Assembly: GCA_019420085.1 (NCBI GenBank)
Contig: JAHZHV010000157.1
Span: 1 to 18,314, forward strand
Direction of reading: 5' to 3'
Source of the DNA: Christensenella sp.
GTDB taxonomy: Bacteria; Bacillota; Clostridia; Christensenellales; Maliibacteriaceae
DNA: 18,314 nucleotides
The notes beneath the pieces are model-generated. The model was not told the origin of the DNA, made no database searches, and saw nothing but the letters and a program-made list of their open reading frames with translations. The translations under genes and the position numbers were made by a program. Positions 5,836-13,431 of the stretch are shown one piece after another. Numbering within the stretch: position 1 is the stretch's first letter; each line of letters starts with the position of its first letter.

Positions 5836-7121
5836 TTCGTTTGTATGACTATGCTGCCGTAGACGAGCAGCAGATTTTTGCCCGGACGACGGAGACGGTG
5901 GACGTTGCGGCGGCGGTAGCCGATATCCTGGATACGGTGCGGCGCGGTGGTGACGAGGCATTGCTTGACTATTGCGCGCGCTTTGACGGCGCGCGCCCGG
6001 AGCCGCTGGAAGTGACGTCGGAAATGATCGATGCTGCGCTGGAGGCGGTCGGCGCAGATTTTGTTGCATTGCTTTGCCGCGCGGCGGAGAATATCCGGGC
6101 GTATCACAGCATGCAAAAGCGCGACGGCTTTGAAATCCGGCGCGACGATGGTACGGTGCTGGGGCAGCGGGTGCTACCCATCGAAAATGTGGGGCTGTAT
6201 GTCCCGGGCGGGACGGCGGCATATCCTTCCAGCGTGTTGATGAACGCCATTCCCGCAAAGATTGCAGGATGCGCCAATCTTGTTATGGTTTCCCCGCCGA
6301 CGCGAAACGGCGCCATTGCGCCGGAGATTCTTGCTGCGGCACATGTGGCGGGGGTGGATCGCATCTTCCAGATCGGCGGCGCACAGGCGGTCGGCGCGCT
6401 TGCCTATGGCACGCAAAGCGTGCCGAAGGTGGATAAAATCGTCGGCCCCGGCAACGTCTATGTGGCGGAGGCCAAAAAGCAGGTTTTCGGACGCGTGGCG
6501 ATCGACATGATTGCCGGCCCCAGTGAGATTTTGATTGTGGCCGACGGGGACAATGATCCGCGTGTCATTGCGGCCGATCTTTTGTCGCAGGCTGAACACG
6601 ATAAAAATGCAAGCGCAGTGCTCGTGACGGATTCGCCCGCGCTGGCGGAAGGTGTGCGTGATGAACTGGAGCGGCAGATCCCGCTTTTGCCGCGGCACGA
6701 AATTGCACGCGCGTCGATTGACAATAACGGCAAGATCATTCTTGCAAAAGATCTGGCGCTTGCCGTGGAAATTGCAAATCGCATTGCGCCGGAACATCTG
6801 GAGCTTTGCGTGGCGGAGCCGTTTGCACTTCTGGAACGTGTGCGTCATGCGGGCAGCGTCTTTTTGGGACGGTATTGCCCGGAAGCGCTGGGCGACTATT
6901 TTGCCGGGCCGAACCATACGCTGCCGACAAGCGGCACGGCGCGTTTTTCCAGCGCGCTTTCGGTGGATGACTTTGTCAAGAAGACGCAGTATCTGTATTA
7001 CACGAAGGAGGCGCTTGCCGCCGTGGCGCAGGATGTCTATGACTTTGCCTGCCATGAGGGACTGCAGGCGCATGCAAAAAGCGCGGTTATCCGCGTGCGC
7101 GGGGAGGAAGATGTGCAATGA
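5832..7121 (+). CDS. hisD: Histidinol dehydrogenase
   Basis: Catalyses the last two steps, the four-electron NAD-dependent oxidation of L-histidinol to L-histidine, with one zinc per active site. The protein has 429 residues, the normal size. Visible are VGPGNVYVAEAKKQVFG (about 204-220) and IDMIAGPSEILIVAD (224-238), the classic signature region. Expected zinc ligands are Q253 and H256 (in LSQAEHD), D355 and H414. The catalytic Glu-His pair appears as E321-H322 (APEHLEL). GPNHTLPTSGTARFSS (359-374) is also conserved. ATG 5832 is preferred over the upstream in-frame ATG at 5808, which lies inside hisG: GGGAGG (5816-5821) lies 10 bp before 5832. It overlaps both hisG and hisC by ATGA junctions. 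Confidence 0.95.
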   Translation: MIRLYDYAAVDEQQIFARTTETVDVAAAVADILDTVRRGGDEALLDYCARFDGARPEPLEVTSEMIDAALEAVGADFVALLCRAAENIRAYHSMQKRDGFEIRRDDGTVLGQRVLPIENVGLYVPGGTAAYPSSVLMNAIPAKIAGCANLVMVSPPTRNGAIAPEILAAAHVAGVDRIFQIGGAQAVGALAYGTQSVPKVDKIVGPGNVYVAEAKKQVFGRVAIDMIAGPSEILIVADGDNDPRVIAADLLSQAEHDKNASAVLVTDSPALAEGVRDELERQIPLLPRHEIARASIDNNGKIILAKDLALAVEIANRIAPEHLELCVAEPFALLERVRHAGSVFLGRYCPEALGDYFAGPNHTLPTSGTARFSSALSVDDFVKKTQYLYYTKEALAAVAQDVYDFACHEGLQAHAKSAVIRVRGEEDVQ

Positions 7122-8185
7122 GTCGCTTTTTAAGCAGTCGCTTTGCGGCGCTTTCGGCCTATACGCCCGGCGAGCAGCCGCAGGATAAGCAGTATGTCAA
7201 GCTCAATACGAATGAATCGCCTTATCCGCCGTGTGAGGCAACCATTGCGGCGGTACATGCGGCGGCGCAGGGCTTGAATCTGTATCCGGATCCGACGGCG
7301 CGTGTGCTGCGGGAAAAACTTGCGGCACGCTACGGCGTACAGATGCAGCAGGTTTTCGTTTCCAATGGTTCGGACGACATTTTGAACTTTGCGTTTATGG
7401 CGTTTTGCGACGCGGCGCGACCGGTTGCATTTCCCGATGTCAGTTATGGATTCTACCCTGTTTATGCGGCGCTGTACGGCCTGCCGGCCACGCAGGTGCC
7501 GCTGACGCCGGATTTTCGCGTGGAGGTTAATGACTATGTGGATGTCGCGCACGGCGGTATGGTCGTTATTGCCAATCCCAATGCGCCGACGGGCCTTTCG
7601 ATTGGTTTGCAGGAAATCGAAACGCTTTTATTACAGGATGAAAACCGCGTTGTCGTGATCGACGAGGCGTATGTGGATTTTGGCGGACAAAGCTGCCTGC
7701 CGCTGCTTGCACGGTATGAGAATCTTTTGATTGTGCGGACGTTCTCAAAGTCGCGCAGCATGGCGGGTGCACGCCTTGGCTTTGCGTTTGGCAGCGCGGC
7801 GCTGATTGAAGACCTTGAAAAGATGCGCTACAGCACAAATCCATACAGTATCAACGCCATGACGCTTGCCGCAGGTGGGGCGGCGCTTGACAATGATGCC
7901 TATGATATGGAAAACTGCAAACGTGTGATGAACACGCGTCAGGAGACGGCGCAGGCGCTGCGGCAGCGTGGGTTTGTGCTGACGGATTCGATGGCAAACT
8001 TTTTGTTTGCAAAGCCGCCGCGCGGCACGGGCGAGGCGTATTATCTGGGGTTGAAGGCGCGCGGCGTACTGGTGCGGCATTTTAATGGCGTGCGTACGCG
8101 CGACTATGTGCGTATCAGCATTGGTACGCCTGCGCAAATGCAGACGCTGCTTGCGGCAACGGATGCGTATCTGGAAACGGTGTAA
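7118..8185 (+). CDS. hisC: Histidinol-phosphate aminotransferase
   Basis: A PLP-dependent fold-type I aminotransferase converting imidazole-acetol phosphate and glutamate to histidinol phosphate. It has 355 residues. The PLP site is complete: N153/N155 in IANPNAPTG, D182 and Y185 in VIDEAYVDFG, the Schiff-base lysine K211 in RTFSKSRSMAG, and R219 in ARLGFAFG. The N-terminal LNTNESPYPP (29-38) is the substrate-loop signature of HisC. The SKSRSMAG form of the lysine motif is common in Firmicute HisC proteins. Its start overlaps the hisD stop. A 25-bp gap with a strong AGGAGG separates it from hisB. Confidence 0.93.
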   Translation: MSRFLSSRFAALSAYTPGEQPQDKQYVKLNTNESPYPPCEATIAAVHAAAQGLNLYPDPTARVLREKLAARYGVQMQQVFVSNGSDDILNFAFMAFCDAARPVAFPDVSYGFYPVYAALYGLPATQVPLTPDFRVEVNDYVDVAHGGMVVIANPNAPTGLSIGLQEIETLLLQDENRVVVIDEAYVDFGGQSCLPLLARYENLLIVRTFSKSRSMAGARLGFAFGSAALIEDLEKMRYSTNPYSINAMTLAAGGAALDNDAYDMENCKRVMNTRQETAQALRQRGFVLTDSMANFLFAKPPRGTGEAYYLGLKARGVLVRHFNGVRTRDYVRISIGTPAQMQTLLAATDAYLETV

Positions 8186-8210
8186 ATCATATTTGGATCA
8201 GGAGGGAACC

Positions 8211-8804
8211 ATGATGCGGGAGGCACAAATCGCGCGCGCCACGGCGGAGACGGATGTGACGCTCAACTTGAATCTCGACGGCGCGGGAAACAGTGAAATT
8301 GACAGCGGCTGCGGCTTTTTGAACCACATGCTGACGCTGTTTGCACGCCATGGCAGGCTCGATTTGACGCTGCGCTGCCGCGGTGACAATGACGTGGACG
8401 ATCATCACAGCGTCGAGGATATCGGCATTTACATGGGACAGGCATTTGCGCGCGCGCTTGGCGACTGCCGCGGTATCCGGCGCTATGCACACAGCATTCT
8501 GCCGATGGACGAAGCGCTGGTGCTGGTTGCGGTCGATATTTCGGGACGCGGCAGTTTGACGATGGATCTGCCGCTTGGTGCGCAGAAGGTCGGTGCGTTT
8601 GATACGGAGCTTGTAGAGGAGTTTTTTACGGCATTTACCCGCAGTGCGGGCGTAACGCTGCATATTCGTCTGCTTGCCGGAAGCAATACGCATCATATCA
8701 TCGAGGCGGTTTTTAAAGCATTTGGCCGCGTGATGCGCGAAGCGGTTTCCATTGACGCGCAGTATGCCCAGGAGATTCCGTCCACCAAGGGGGTACTTGT
8801 ATGA
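8211..8804 (+). CDS. hisB: Imidazoleglycerol-phosphate dehydratase (monofunctional)
   Basis: Dehydrates imidazole glycerol phosphate to imidazole-acetol phosphate; a manganese enzyme forming a 24-mer. The protein has 197 residues, the size of the stand-alone dehydratase without the HAD phosphatase domain of enterobacterial HisB. Metal-binding signatures are GFLNHMLTLFARHG (about 35-48), DDHHSVEDIGI (about 63-73) and the C-terminal SNTHHIIEAVFKAFGR (about 161-176). The asparagine in FLNHM, in place of the more common aspartate, is also known from other clostridial HisB proteins. The open frame extends back into hisC, but AGGAGG (8200-8205) marks ATG 8211, with ATG 8214 as an alternative. Its stop overlaps the hisH start (ATGA). 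Because it lacks a phosphatase domain, a separate histidinol phosphatase is needed, and one is encoded later in the operon. Confidence 0.95.
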   Translation: MMREAQIARATAETDVTLNLNLDGAGNSEIDSGCGFLNHMLTLFARHGRLDLTLRCRGDNDVDDHHSVEDIGIYMGQAFARALGDCRGIRRYAHSILPMDEALVLVAVDISGRGSLTMDLPLGAQKVGAFDTELVEEFFTAFTRSAGVTLHIRLLAGSNTHHIIEAVFKAFGRVMREAVSIDAQYAQEIPSTKGVLV

Positions 8805-9409
8805 TTGCAATCGTCGATTACGGCGTGGGAAATCTGTTCTCACTGCAAAGCTCGTTTGCCTGCATCGGGCAGGAGGCTGTCGTAACCGGTGATCCGGACC
8901 GCATTGCACAGGCGCAGAAAATCGTCCTGCCGGGCGTCGGTGCGTTTGCCGATGCGGCGCGCAAATTGCGTCAAAGCGGGCTGGATGAGGCGGTGCGCAT
9001 GCAGGTTGCACGCGGTCGGGATCTTTTGGGTATCTGTCTTGGCATGCAGATGCTGTTTGAAAAAAGCTATGAGTATGGGGAACATACCGGTCTTGGACTC
9101 ATTGCAGGCAGTGTACGGGAAATTCCGGTGCCGGATCGCACGCGCTACAAGATTCCGCATATCGGATGGAATGCGCTGCATCTGGTGCGGGAAAATCCGC
9201 TGTTTGCCAACACGCGCGAGGGTGACTGCGTGTATTTTGTGCATTCCTATCATGGAACCGACTGCGCGGCGGATACGATTGCCGAGACCGAATACGGCGT
9301 GCCCGTTACGGCAGCGGTAGCGCACGATAATGTCTACGGCACACAGTTCCATCCGGAAAAAAGCGGTGCGGTGGGACTTGGCATTCTGCGTGCATTTTGT
9401 GCGCTGTAA
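8801..9409 (+). CDS. hisH: Imidazole glycerol phosphate synthase, glutamine amidotransferase subunit
   Basis: A class I glutaminase that releases ammonia from glutamine and channels it through HisF. It has 202 residues. The triad is complete: nucleophile C79 in GICLGMQMLF, with H184 and E186 in GTQFHPEKSG. The N-terminal IVDYGVGNLFSL and LPGVGAF (43-49) are typical of HisH, and PHIGWN (119-124) is the family's interface segment. The start overlaps the hisB stop, and it is followed 18 bp later by hisA. Confidence 0.95.
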   Translation: MIAIVDYGVGNLFSLQSSFACIGQEAVVTGDPDRIAQAQKIVLPGVGAFADAARKLRQSGLDEAVRMQVARGRDLLGICLGMQMLFEKSYEYGEHTGLGLIAGSVREIPVPDRTRYKIPHIGWNALHLVRENPLFANTREGDCVYFVHSYHGTDCAADTIAETEYGVPVTAAVAHDNVYGTQFHPEKSGAVGLGILRAFCAL

Positions 9410-9427
9410 ACACAAAGGAGACGCGGT

Positions 9428-10156
9428 ATGTGGATATTTCCGGCGATTGATTTGATGAATGGCTGCGCGGTGCGCCTGGTGCGCGGGGACTATGCGAAAA
9501 AGACGGTTTACAGCCGCGAGCCGGCGCAGGTGGCCAAAGGATTTTCCGATGCGGGCGCACGGTATGTGCACGTCGTCGATCTGGACGGCGCCAAAAGCGG
9601 TGCGACGGATAATTTTTTGACGGTGCAGAACATCGTGCGGCAAAGCGGATTGCATGTGGAAGTCGGCGGTGGCGTGCGCAGCATGGATACGGTGCGCCGC
9701 TATATGGATGCGGGCGTCTGGCGCGTGATTCTGGGCACGGCTGCGGTCGATGATCCGGATTTTCTGCAGGAGGCTGTGGAACGCTTTGCAGAGAAGATCG
9801 CCGTGGGTGTGGATGTGCGCGACGGTCGTGTTATGACGCGTGGCTGGCTTGCCGACGGCGGTGTGGAATGTGATGCGTTTTGTGAAAAATTGCAGAATCT
9901 CGGCGTACGGACGGTGATTTGCACGGATATTTCCCGCGATGGGATGATGGACGGCACCAACACGTCTCTTTATGCGCATCTTGCCGCGCGCTTTCCACGT
10001 CTGCAGCTGGTTGCCTCCGGTGGCGTCAGCAGCTATGATGATATCGAAGCGCTGCGAAAGCTTGAACTCTACGGCGCGATCGTGGGCAAGGCGCTTTATA
10101 CCGGCGCCATTGATCTGGCGCGTGCCGTGGCGATGACAGGGGAGGCGAAGCGATGA
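9428..10156 (+). CDS. hisA: ProFAR isomerase (HisA)
   Basis: Isomerises the aminoaldose ProFAR to the aminoketose PRFAR. A 242-residue (beta/alpha)8 barrel with the two catalytic aspartates in place: D8 in FPAIDLMNG and D129 in VGVDVRDG. Phosphate-binding glycines are seen in VGGGVRS (79-85) and in the C-terminal VASGGVSS. Reading AIDLMNGCAVRLVRGDY at the start fits HisA and not HisF or PriA (no tryptophan synthesis genes are missing or present nearby to judge dual function). AAAGGAG (9414-9420) lies 7 bp before the ATG. The stop overlaps the hisF start. Confidence 0.94.
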   Translation: MWIFPAIDLMNGCAVRLVRGDYAKKTVYSREPAQVAKGFSDAGARYVHVVDLDGAKSGATDNFLTVQNIVRQSGLHVEVGGGVRSMDTVRRYMDAGVWRVILGTAAVDDPDFLQEAVERFAEKIAVGVDVRDGRVMTRGWLADGGVECDAFCEKLQNLGVRTVICTDISRDGMMDGTNTSLYAHLAARFPRLQLVASGGVSSYDDIEALRKLELYGAIVGKALYTGAIDLARAVAMTGEAKR

Positions 10157-10911
10157 TTACAAAGCGTATCATTCCGTGTCTTGACGTGCGCGATGCGCGC
10201 GTGGTCAAGGGCGTTAATTTTGAAGGATTAAACGATGTGTCTGATCCGGTGGCGCTTGCCTGCCGATACAATGATTGCGGCGCGGATGAACTGGTGTTTT
10301 ATGATATCACTGCTTCCTATGAAGACCGCAAGCTTTTTACCGACATTTTGTGCGATGTCGCGCGGCGCGTATTTATTCCATTGACGGTTGGCGGCGGCAT
10401 CAACACGCTGGAAGATTTTGACCGCGTTTTAAAGTGCGGTGCGGATAAGGTCAGCGTTAATTCCGGGGCAATCAAAAATCCGGATCTGATCGGACAGGCG
10501 GCCAAACGCTACGGTGATCAGTGCGTTGTACTCTCGGCAGACGTCAAGCGTGTAGACGGACAGTTTCGCGTCTTTGCAAAAGGCGGACGGGAAGATACCG
10601 GCATGGAGGCTGTATCCTGGATTCGGCGCTGTGTGCAGGAGGGTGCGGGAGAAGTTGTGCTCAACAGCATCGATACGGACGGCGTAAAAAAAGGATTTGA
10701 CCTTGAAATGCTGCGCGCGGTCAGCGAGGCGGTCGATGTACCCGTTATCGCTTCGGGCGGTGCGGGATGCGAGCAGGATTTTGTGACGCTGTTTGAAACA
10801 TTGCCGCGCGTAGATGCGGGACTTGCGGCGTCGATCTTCCACTTCGGACAGGTCGATATTACGCATTTAAAGCAGACATTGCGCCAAAACGGGATCATTG
10901 TGCGCCTGTAG
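10153..10911 (+). CDS. hisF: Imidazole glycerol phosphate synthase, cyclase subunit
   Basis: Uses ammonia from HisH and PRFAR to form imidazole glycerol phosphate and AICAR. A 252-residue (beta/alpha)8 barrel with catalytic D11 (IIPCLDVRD) and D130 (LSADVKRVDG). Also seen are GGGINTLEDF (80-89), KVSVNSGAI (99-107) and the C-terminal VIASGGAG phosphate loop. It is paralogous to HisA. It overlaps the hisA stop by ATGA and is separated by 36 bp from hisIE. Confidence 0.96.
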   Translation: MITKRIIPCLDVRDARVVKGVNFEGLNDVSDPVALACRYNDCGADELVFYDITASYEDRKLFTDILCDVARRVFIPLTVGGGINTLEDFDRVLKCGADKVSVNSGAIKNPDLIGQAAKRYGDQCVVLSADVKRVDGQFRVFAKGGREDTGMEAVSWIRRCVQEGAGEVVLNSIDTDGVKKGFDLEMLRAVSEAVDVPVIASGGAGCEQDFVTLFETLPRVDAGLAASIFHFGQVDITHLKQTLRQNGIIVRL

Positions 10912-10947
10912 ACGGCGACGGAAAACAAGAAACGAGGAGAAAAAACG

Positions 10948-11598
10948 ATGCTGAACATCGATATGTTGAAGTTTGACGAAAAGGGACTGATCCCGGCGAT
11001 TGTGGTGGATGTGTGGAGCCGCAAGGTGCTCACGCTTGCGTATATGAACCGCGAAAGCCTGGAAATCAGCATGCGCGAAGGACGTACCTGCTTTTATTCG
11101 CGTTCGCGCCAGTGCCTGTGGCGCAAGGGTGAGACTTCAGGCAATGTGCAGCATATTGTGCGCATTACAGCCGACTGCGATCGGGACGCGCTGACGGTTC
11201 TGGTCGATAAGACAGGTCCGGCCTGCCACCTTGGCACGGATTCCTGTTTTTGCGATGATGTTTATCAAAGCCAGGAGGCAGATGCTTTCAGTTTTGATGG
11301 ATTGTATGAACTGCTGCGCGGAAGAAAACAGCAGCTGCCGCAGGGGTCCTACACGACGTATTTGTTTGAAAAGGGTCTGGATAAGATCTTAAAGAAAGTT
11401 GGCGAGGAGTCCACTGAGGTCATCATCGCCGGCAAGGCAGAGGACCGTGCCGAGACGATTTATGAGATTGCGGATCTTGCCTATCATGTGATGGTATTGA
11501 TGGTGCAGATGGGAATCGAACCGGACGAGATTCGCCGCGAACTTGCGTCGCGGCACGTGATTGATCACAAGGTCAAACAGGAGAAAATGACGAAATGA
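10948..11598 (+). CDS. hisI: Bifunctional phosphoribosyl-AMP cyclohydrolase / phosphoribosyl-ATP pyrophosphatase (HisIE)
   Basis: Carries out steps two and three of the pathway in one 216-residue chain. The N-terminal HisI domain (about 1-108) shows YSRSRQCLWRKGETSGN (50-66) and the metal-binding DCDRDALTVLV (76-86) with C77, C93 and C100 as expected zinc cysteines. The C-terminal HisE domain (about 115-216) is an all-helical MazG-like NTP pyrophosphatase: KKVGEESTEVIIAGK (149-163) and ETIYEIADLAYHVMVLM (169-185) hold its metal-binding acidic residues. GAGGAGA (10934-10940) lies 7 bp before the ATG. The stop overlaps the next gene. Confidence 0.95.
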   Translation: MLNIDMLKFDEKGLIPAIVVDVWSRKVLTLAYMNRESLEISMREGRTCFYSRSRQCLWRKGETSGNVQHIVRITADCDRDALTVLVDKTGPACHLGTDSCFCDDVYQSQEADAFSFDGLYELLRGRKQQLPQGSYTTYLFEKGLDKILKKVGEESTEVIIAGKAEDRAETIYEIADLAYHVMVLMVQMGIEPDEIRRELASRHVIDHKVKQEKMTK

Positions 11599-12413
11599 CG
11601 CTGTGCGGCACATTTCACAATCATACCTGCTTTGGCGACGGTGCCGATACGCCGCAGCGCATGGTCGAAGCTGCCGCCAGAGCAGGTTTTCAGTTTTTCG
11701 GCCTGAGCGAACATGCGCCGGCGCCGCTGGATCCGGCAGGCGGTATGCGCATGGCGGATCTGCCGCGCTATATCGACTGTGTGCGTGCATTGAAAAAACA
11801 ATTCTCCGGAAAAGTCCAGGTGTTGCTTGGGTTGGAACAGGATATCGACAGTCCGCAGCCGGACTATACGGCGTTTGATTATATAATCGGCTCCGTGCAT
11901 GGTGTGCGCTGCGGTGATGCCTATTACTGTGTAGATGAAAGTCCCGCCTCGTTTCAACGCGGCATTGATGAAGGCTTTGGCGGCGACGTGTATGCTTTTG
12001 CCGAGGCATATTATGATCGCATGACACAGGTTGCAGCCAAGACAAAGTGTGACATCGTAGCGCATTTTGACCTGTTCTGCAAGTTTAACGGGGATGGCGC
12101 TTTTTTCGATGAAGCACATCCGCGTTATCGTGCTGCCGCGCAAATGGCGATCGATGCACTTTGCGCGCAGGGGGCTTTCATTGAGATCAACACCGGCGCG
12201 ATGAGCCGCGGATATCGCAGGCGTCCCTATCCGGATGCGTGGATGCTGCGTGCATTCTGCTGCGGCGGTGCGTCTATTGTTTTTGGTGCCGATGCGCATC
12301 GGACGCAGGATATCTGCACGGGATTGCAGGAGGCGGCCCTGCTGGCACATGATTGTGGTTTTACGCGTGCAGCGGTGTGGCAGAACGGCAAGATCGTGCT
12401 GCGTCCGTTTTGA
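11595..12413 (+). CDS. hisJ: PHP-type histidinol-phosphatase (HisJ/HisK family)
   Basis: Expected to dephosphorylate histidinol phosphate to histidinol, the step otherwise missing in this operon. A 272-residue PHP (polymerase and histidinol phosphatase) domain protein with the metal-binding residues in order: H8, H10 and D15 (FHNHTCFGDG), H40 (LSEHAP), E81 (GLEQDID), H102 (GSVHGV), H157 (VAHFDL), then D233 and H235 (GADAHR). This is the class used by Bacillus subtilis HisJ and lactococcal HisK. The start overlaps the hisIE stop (ATGA), which supports the pathway role. A generic PHP phosphoesterase function is the alternative, but context makes it unlikely. Confidence 0.9.
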   Translation: MTLCGTFHNHTCFGDGADTPQRMVEAAARAGFQFFGLSEHAPAPLDPAGGMRMADLPRYIDCVRALKKQFSGKVQVLLGLEQDIDSPQPDYTAFDYIIGSVHGVRCGDAYYCVDESPASFQRGIDEGFGGDVYAFAEAYYDRMTQVAAKTKCDIVAHFDLFCKFNGDGAFFDEAHPRYRAAAQMAIDALCAQGAFIEINTGAMSRGYRRRPYPDAWMLRAFCCGGASIVFGADAHRTQDICTGLQEAALLAHDCGFTRAAVWQNGKIVLRPF

Positions 12414-12436
12414 AATGAAGGGGAAGGAGCTTTGAA

Positions 12437-13294
12437 ATGACGGAATTTCGAGTCGGCTGCCACCTGTCATCGGCGAAGGGATTTCTGGCAATGGGGCGTG
12501 AGGCCGTGCGTATCGGCGCCAATACGTTTCAGTTTTTTACGCGCAATCCGCGCGGCGGCGCGGTAAAGGCGCTGGATGAGAAAGACGCTGCGGCGTATCG
12601 GGCGTTTGCGCAGGAAAACAGTCTGTATCCGATGCTGGCGCATGCGCCGTATACGCTCAATTGCTGCGGGAAGGATGAAGCGGTGCGGGACTTTGCCGCG
12701 CGCGTGCTGCGTGAGGATCTGATGCGCCTTTCGCATTTTCCGGGCAGTATGTACAATTTGCATCCCGGCAGTCATGTCGGGCAGGGCGTGCAGGTGGGTG
12801 TGCGCTTGATTGCCGAAGCGCTTGATGCAGCGCTGGAAGATGTGGGCGATGCGGCGCTGCAGACGCATGTGCTGCTGGAGACGATGGCCGGCAAGGGCAG
12901 TGAGGTCGGTGCGACGTTCGAACAACTGGCAAAGATCATTGAGACGATGCGCTTTGGGGATCGCATCGGCGTATGTCTGGATACCTGCCATGTCTATGAT
13001 GCAGGGTATGACATCGTGGAAGATCTCGATGGTGTGCTGGCGCAGTTTGATCGAACGCTTGGGCTTGCGCGCCTGCGTGCGATTCATGCAAACGACTCCA
13101 AAAATCCGATGGGCAGTCATAAGGACCGCCATGAAAAGATCGGTCTGGGAAGCATTGGACAAGCGGGTTTTAAACGGCTGTTGCACTGTGAAAGATTGCG
13201 TGAAGTTCCTGTGTATCTGGAAACACCGCAGGAAAATATGGATGGCTATGCCAAGGAGATCGCATTGCTGCGCAGGCTGCGGGACGAAGCATAA
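12437..13294 (+). CDS. nfo: Endonuclease IV, AP endonuclease
   Basis: Cleaves DNA 5' of abasic sites in base excision repair. A 285-residue TIM barrel with a complete trinuclear zinc site by comparison with Escherichia coli Nfo: H69 (AHAPY), H109 (NLHPGSH), E148 (LLETMAGKG), D182 and H185 (CLDTCHVYDAGYD), H217 (IHANDSK), D230 and H232 (HKDRHEKIG) and E262 (LETPQ). AAGGAG (12424-12429) lies 7 bp before the ATG, and it starts 23 bp after the phosphatase gene with no promoter or terminator between, so it is probably transcribed with the his operon. A direct link of DNA repair to histidine synthesis is not implied. Confidence 0.95.
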   Translation: MTEFRVGCHLSSAKGFLAMGREAVRIGANTFQFFTRNPRGGAVKALDEKDAAAYRAFAQENSLYPMLAHAPYTLNCCGKDEAVRDFAARVLREDLMRLSHFPGSMYNLHPGSHVGQGVQVGVRLIAEALDAALEDVGDAALQTHVLLETMAGKGSEVGATFEQLAKIIETMRFGDRIGVCLDTCHVYDAGYDIVEDLDGVLAQFDRTLGLARLRAIHANDSKNPMGSHKDRHEKIGLGSIGQAGFKRLLHCERLREVPVYLETPQENMDGYAKEIALLRRLRDEA

Positions 13295-13302
13295 AGAAAA
13301 TG

Positions 13303-13347
13303 AGGAAACGGATGACACAAAGATGCTGTGCATCCGTTTCTTTTTTT
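13303..13347 (+). terminator. Strong terminator of the his operon
   Basis: GAAACGGATG (13305-13314) pairs perfectly with CATCCGTTTC (13331-13340), extended inward by CACA/TGTG after a bulged A, with a 7-nt loop. A run of eight T follows directly (13340 region to 13347). It lies 9 bp after the nfo stop. Confidence 0.93.
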
Positions 13348-13371
13348 GCCTTTTTACGCATAGATTCGGAA

Positions 13372-13398
13372 ACAACGGCGTTGGTACGCCATAAGATG
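13372..13398 (+). promoter_or_regulatory. Possible sporulation-type (sigma-K-like) promoter of the collagen-like gene
   Basis: No sigma-A promoter is visible between the his terminator and this gene. AC (13372-13373), 16 bp, then CATAAGATG (13390-13398) resembles the loose sigma-K pattern AC-N16-CATANNNTA with one mismatch. The pattern is short and can arise by chance. A small hairpin GGCGT-TGGT-ACGCC (13377-13390) lies within it. Confidence 0.2.
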
Positions 13399-13431
13399 AT
13401 AGTGGCATAACGCCAGAAAAAGGAGGAAACG

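Noticed and set aside
5632..6258. Minus-strand frame of over 200 codons within hisG/hisD
   Set aside because: Shadow of two well-supported enzymes on the other strand; composition is Arg/Pro/His-rich as expected for antisense.
8840..9979. 379-codon minus-strand frame across hisH and hisA
   Set aside because: Antisense of two genes with complete catalytic residues; no family-like motif and no ribosome binding site seen.
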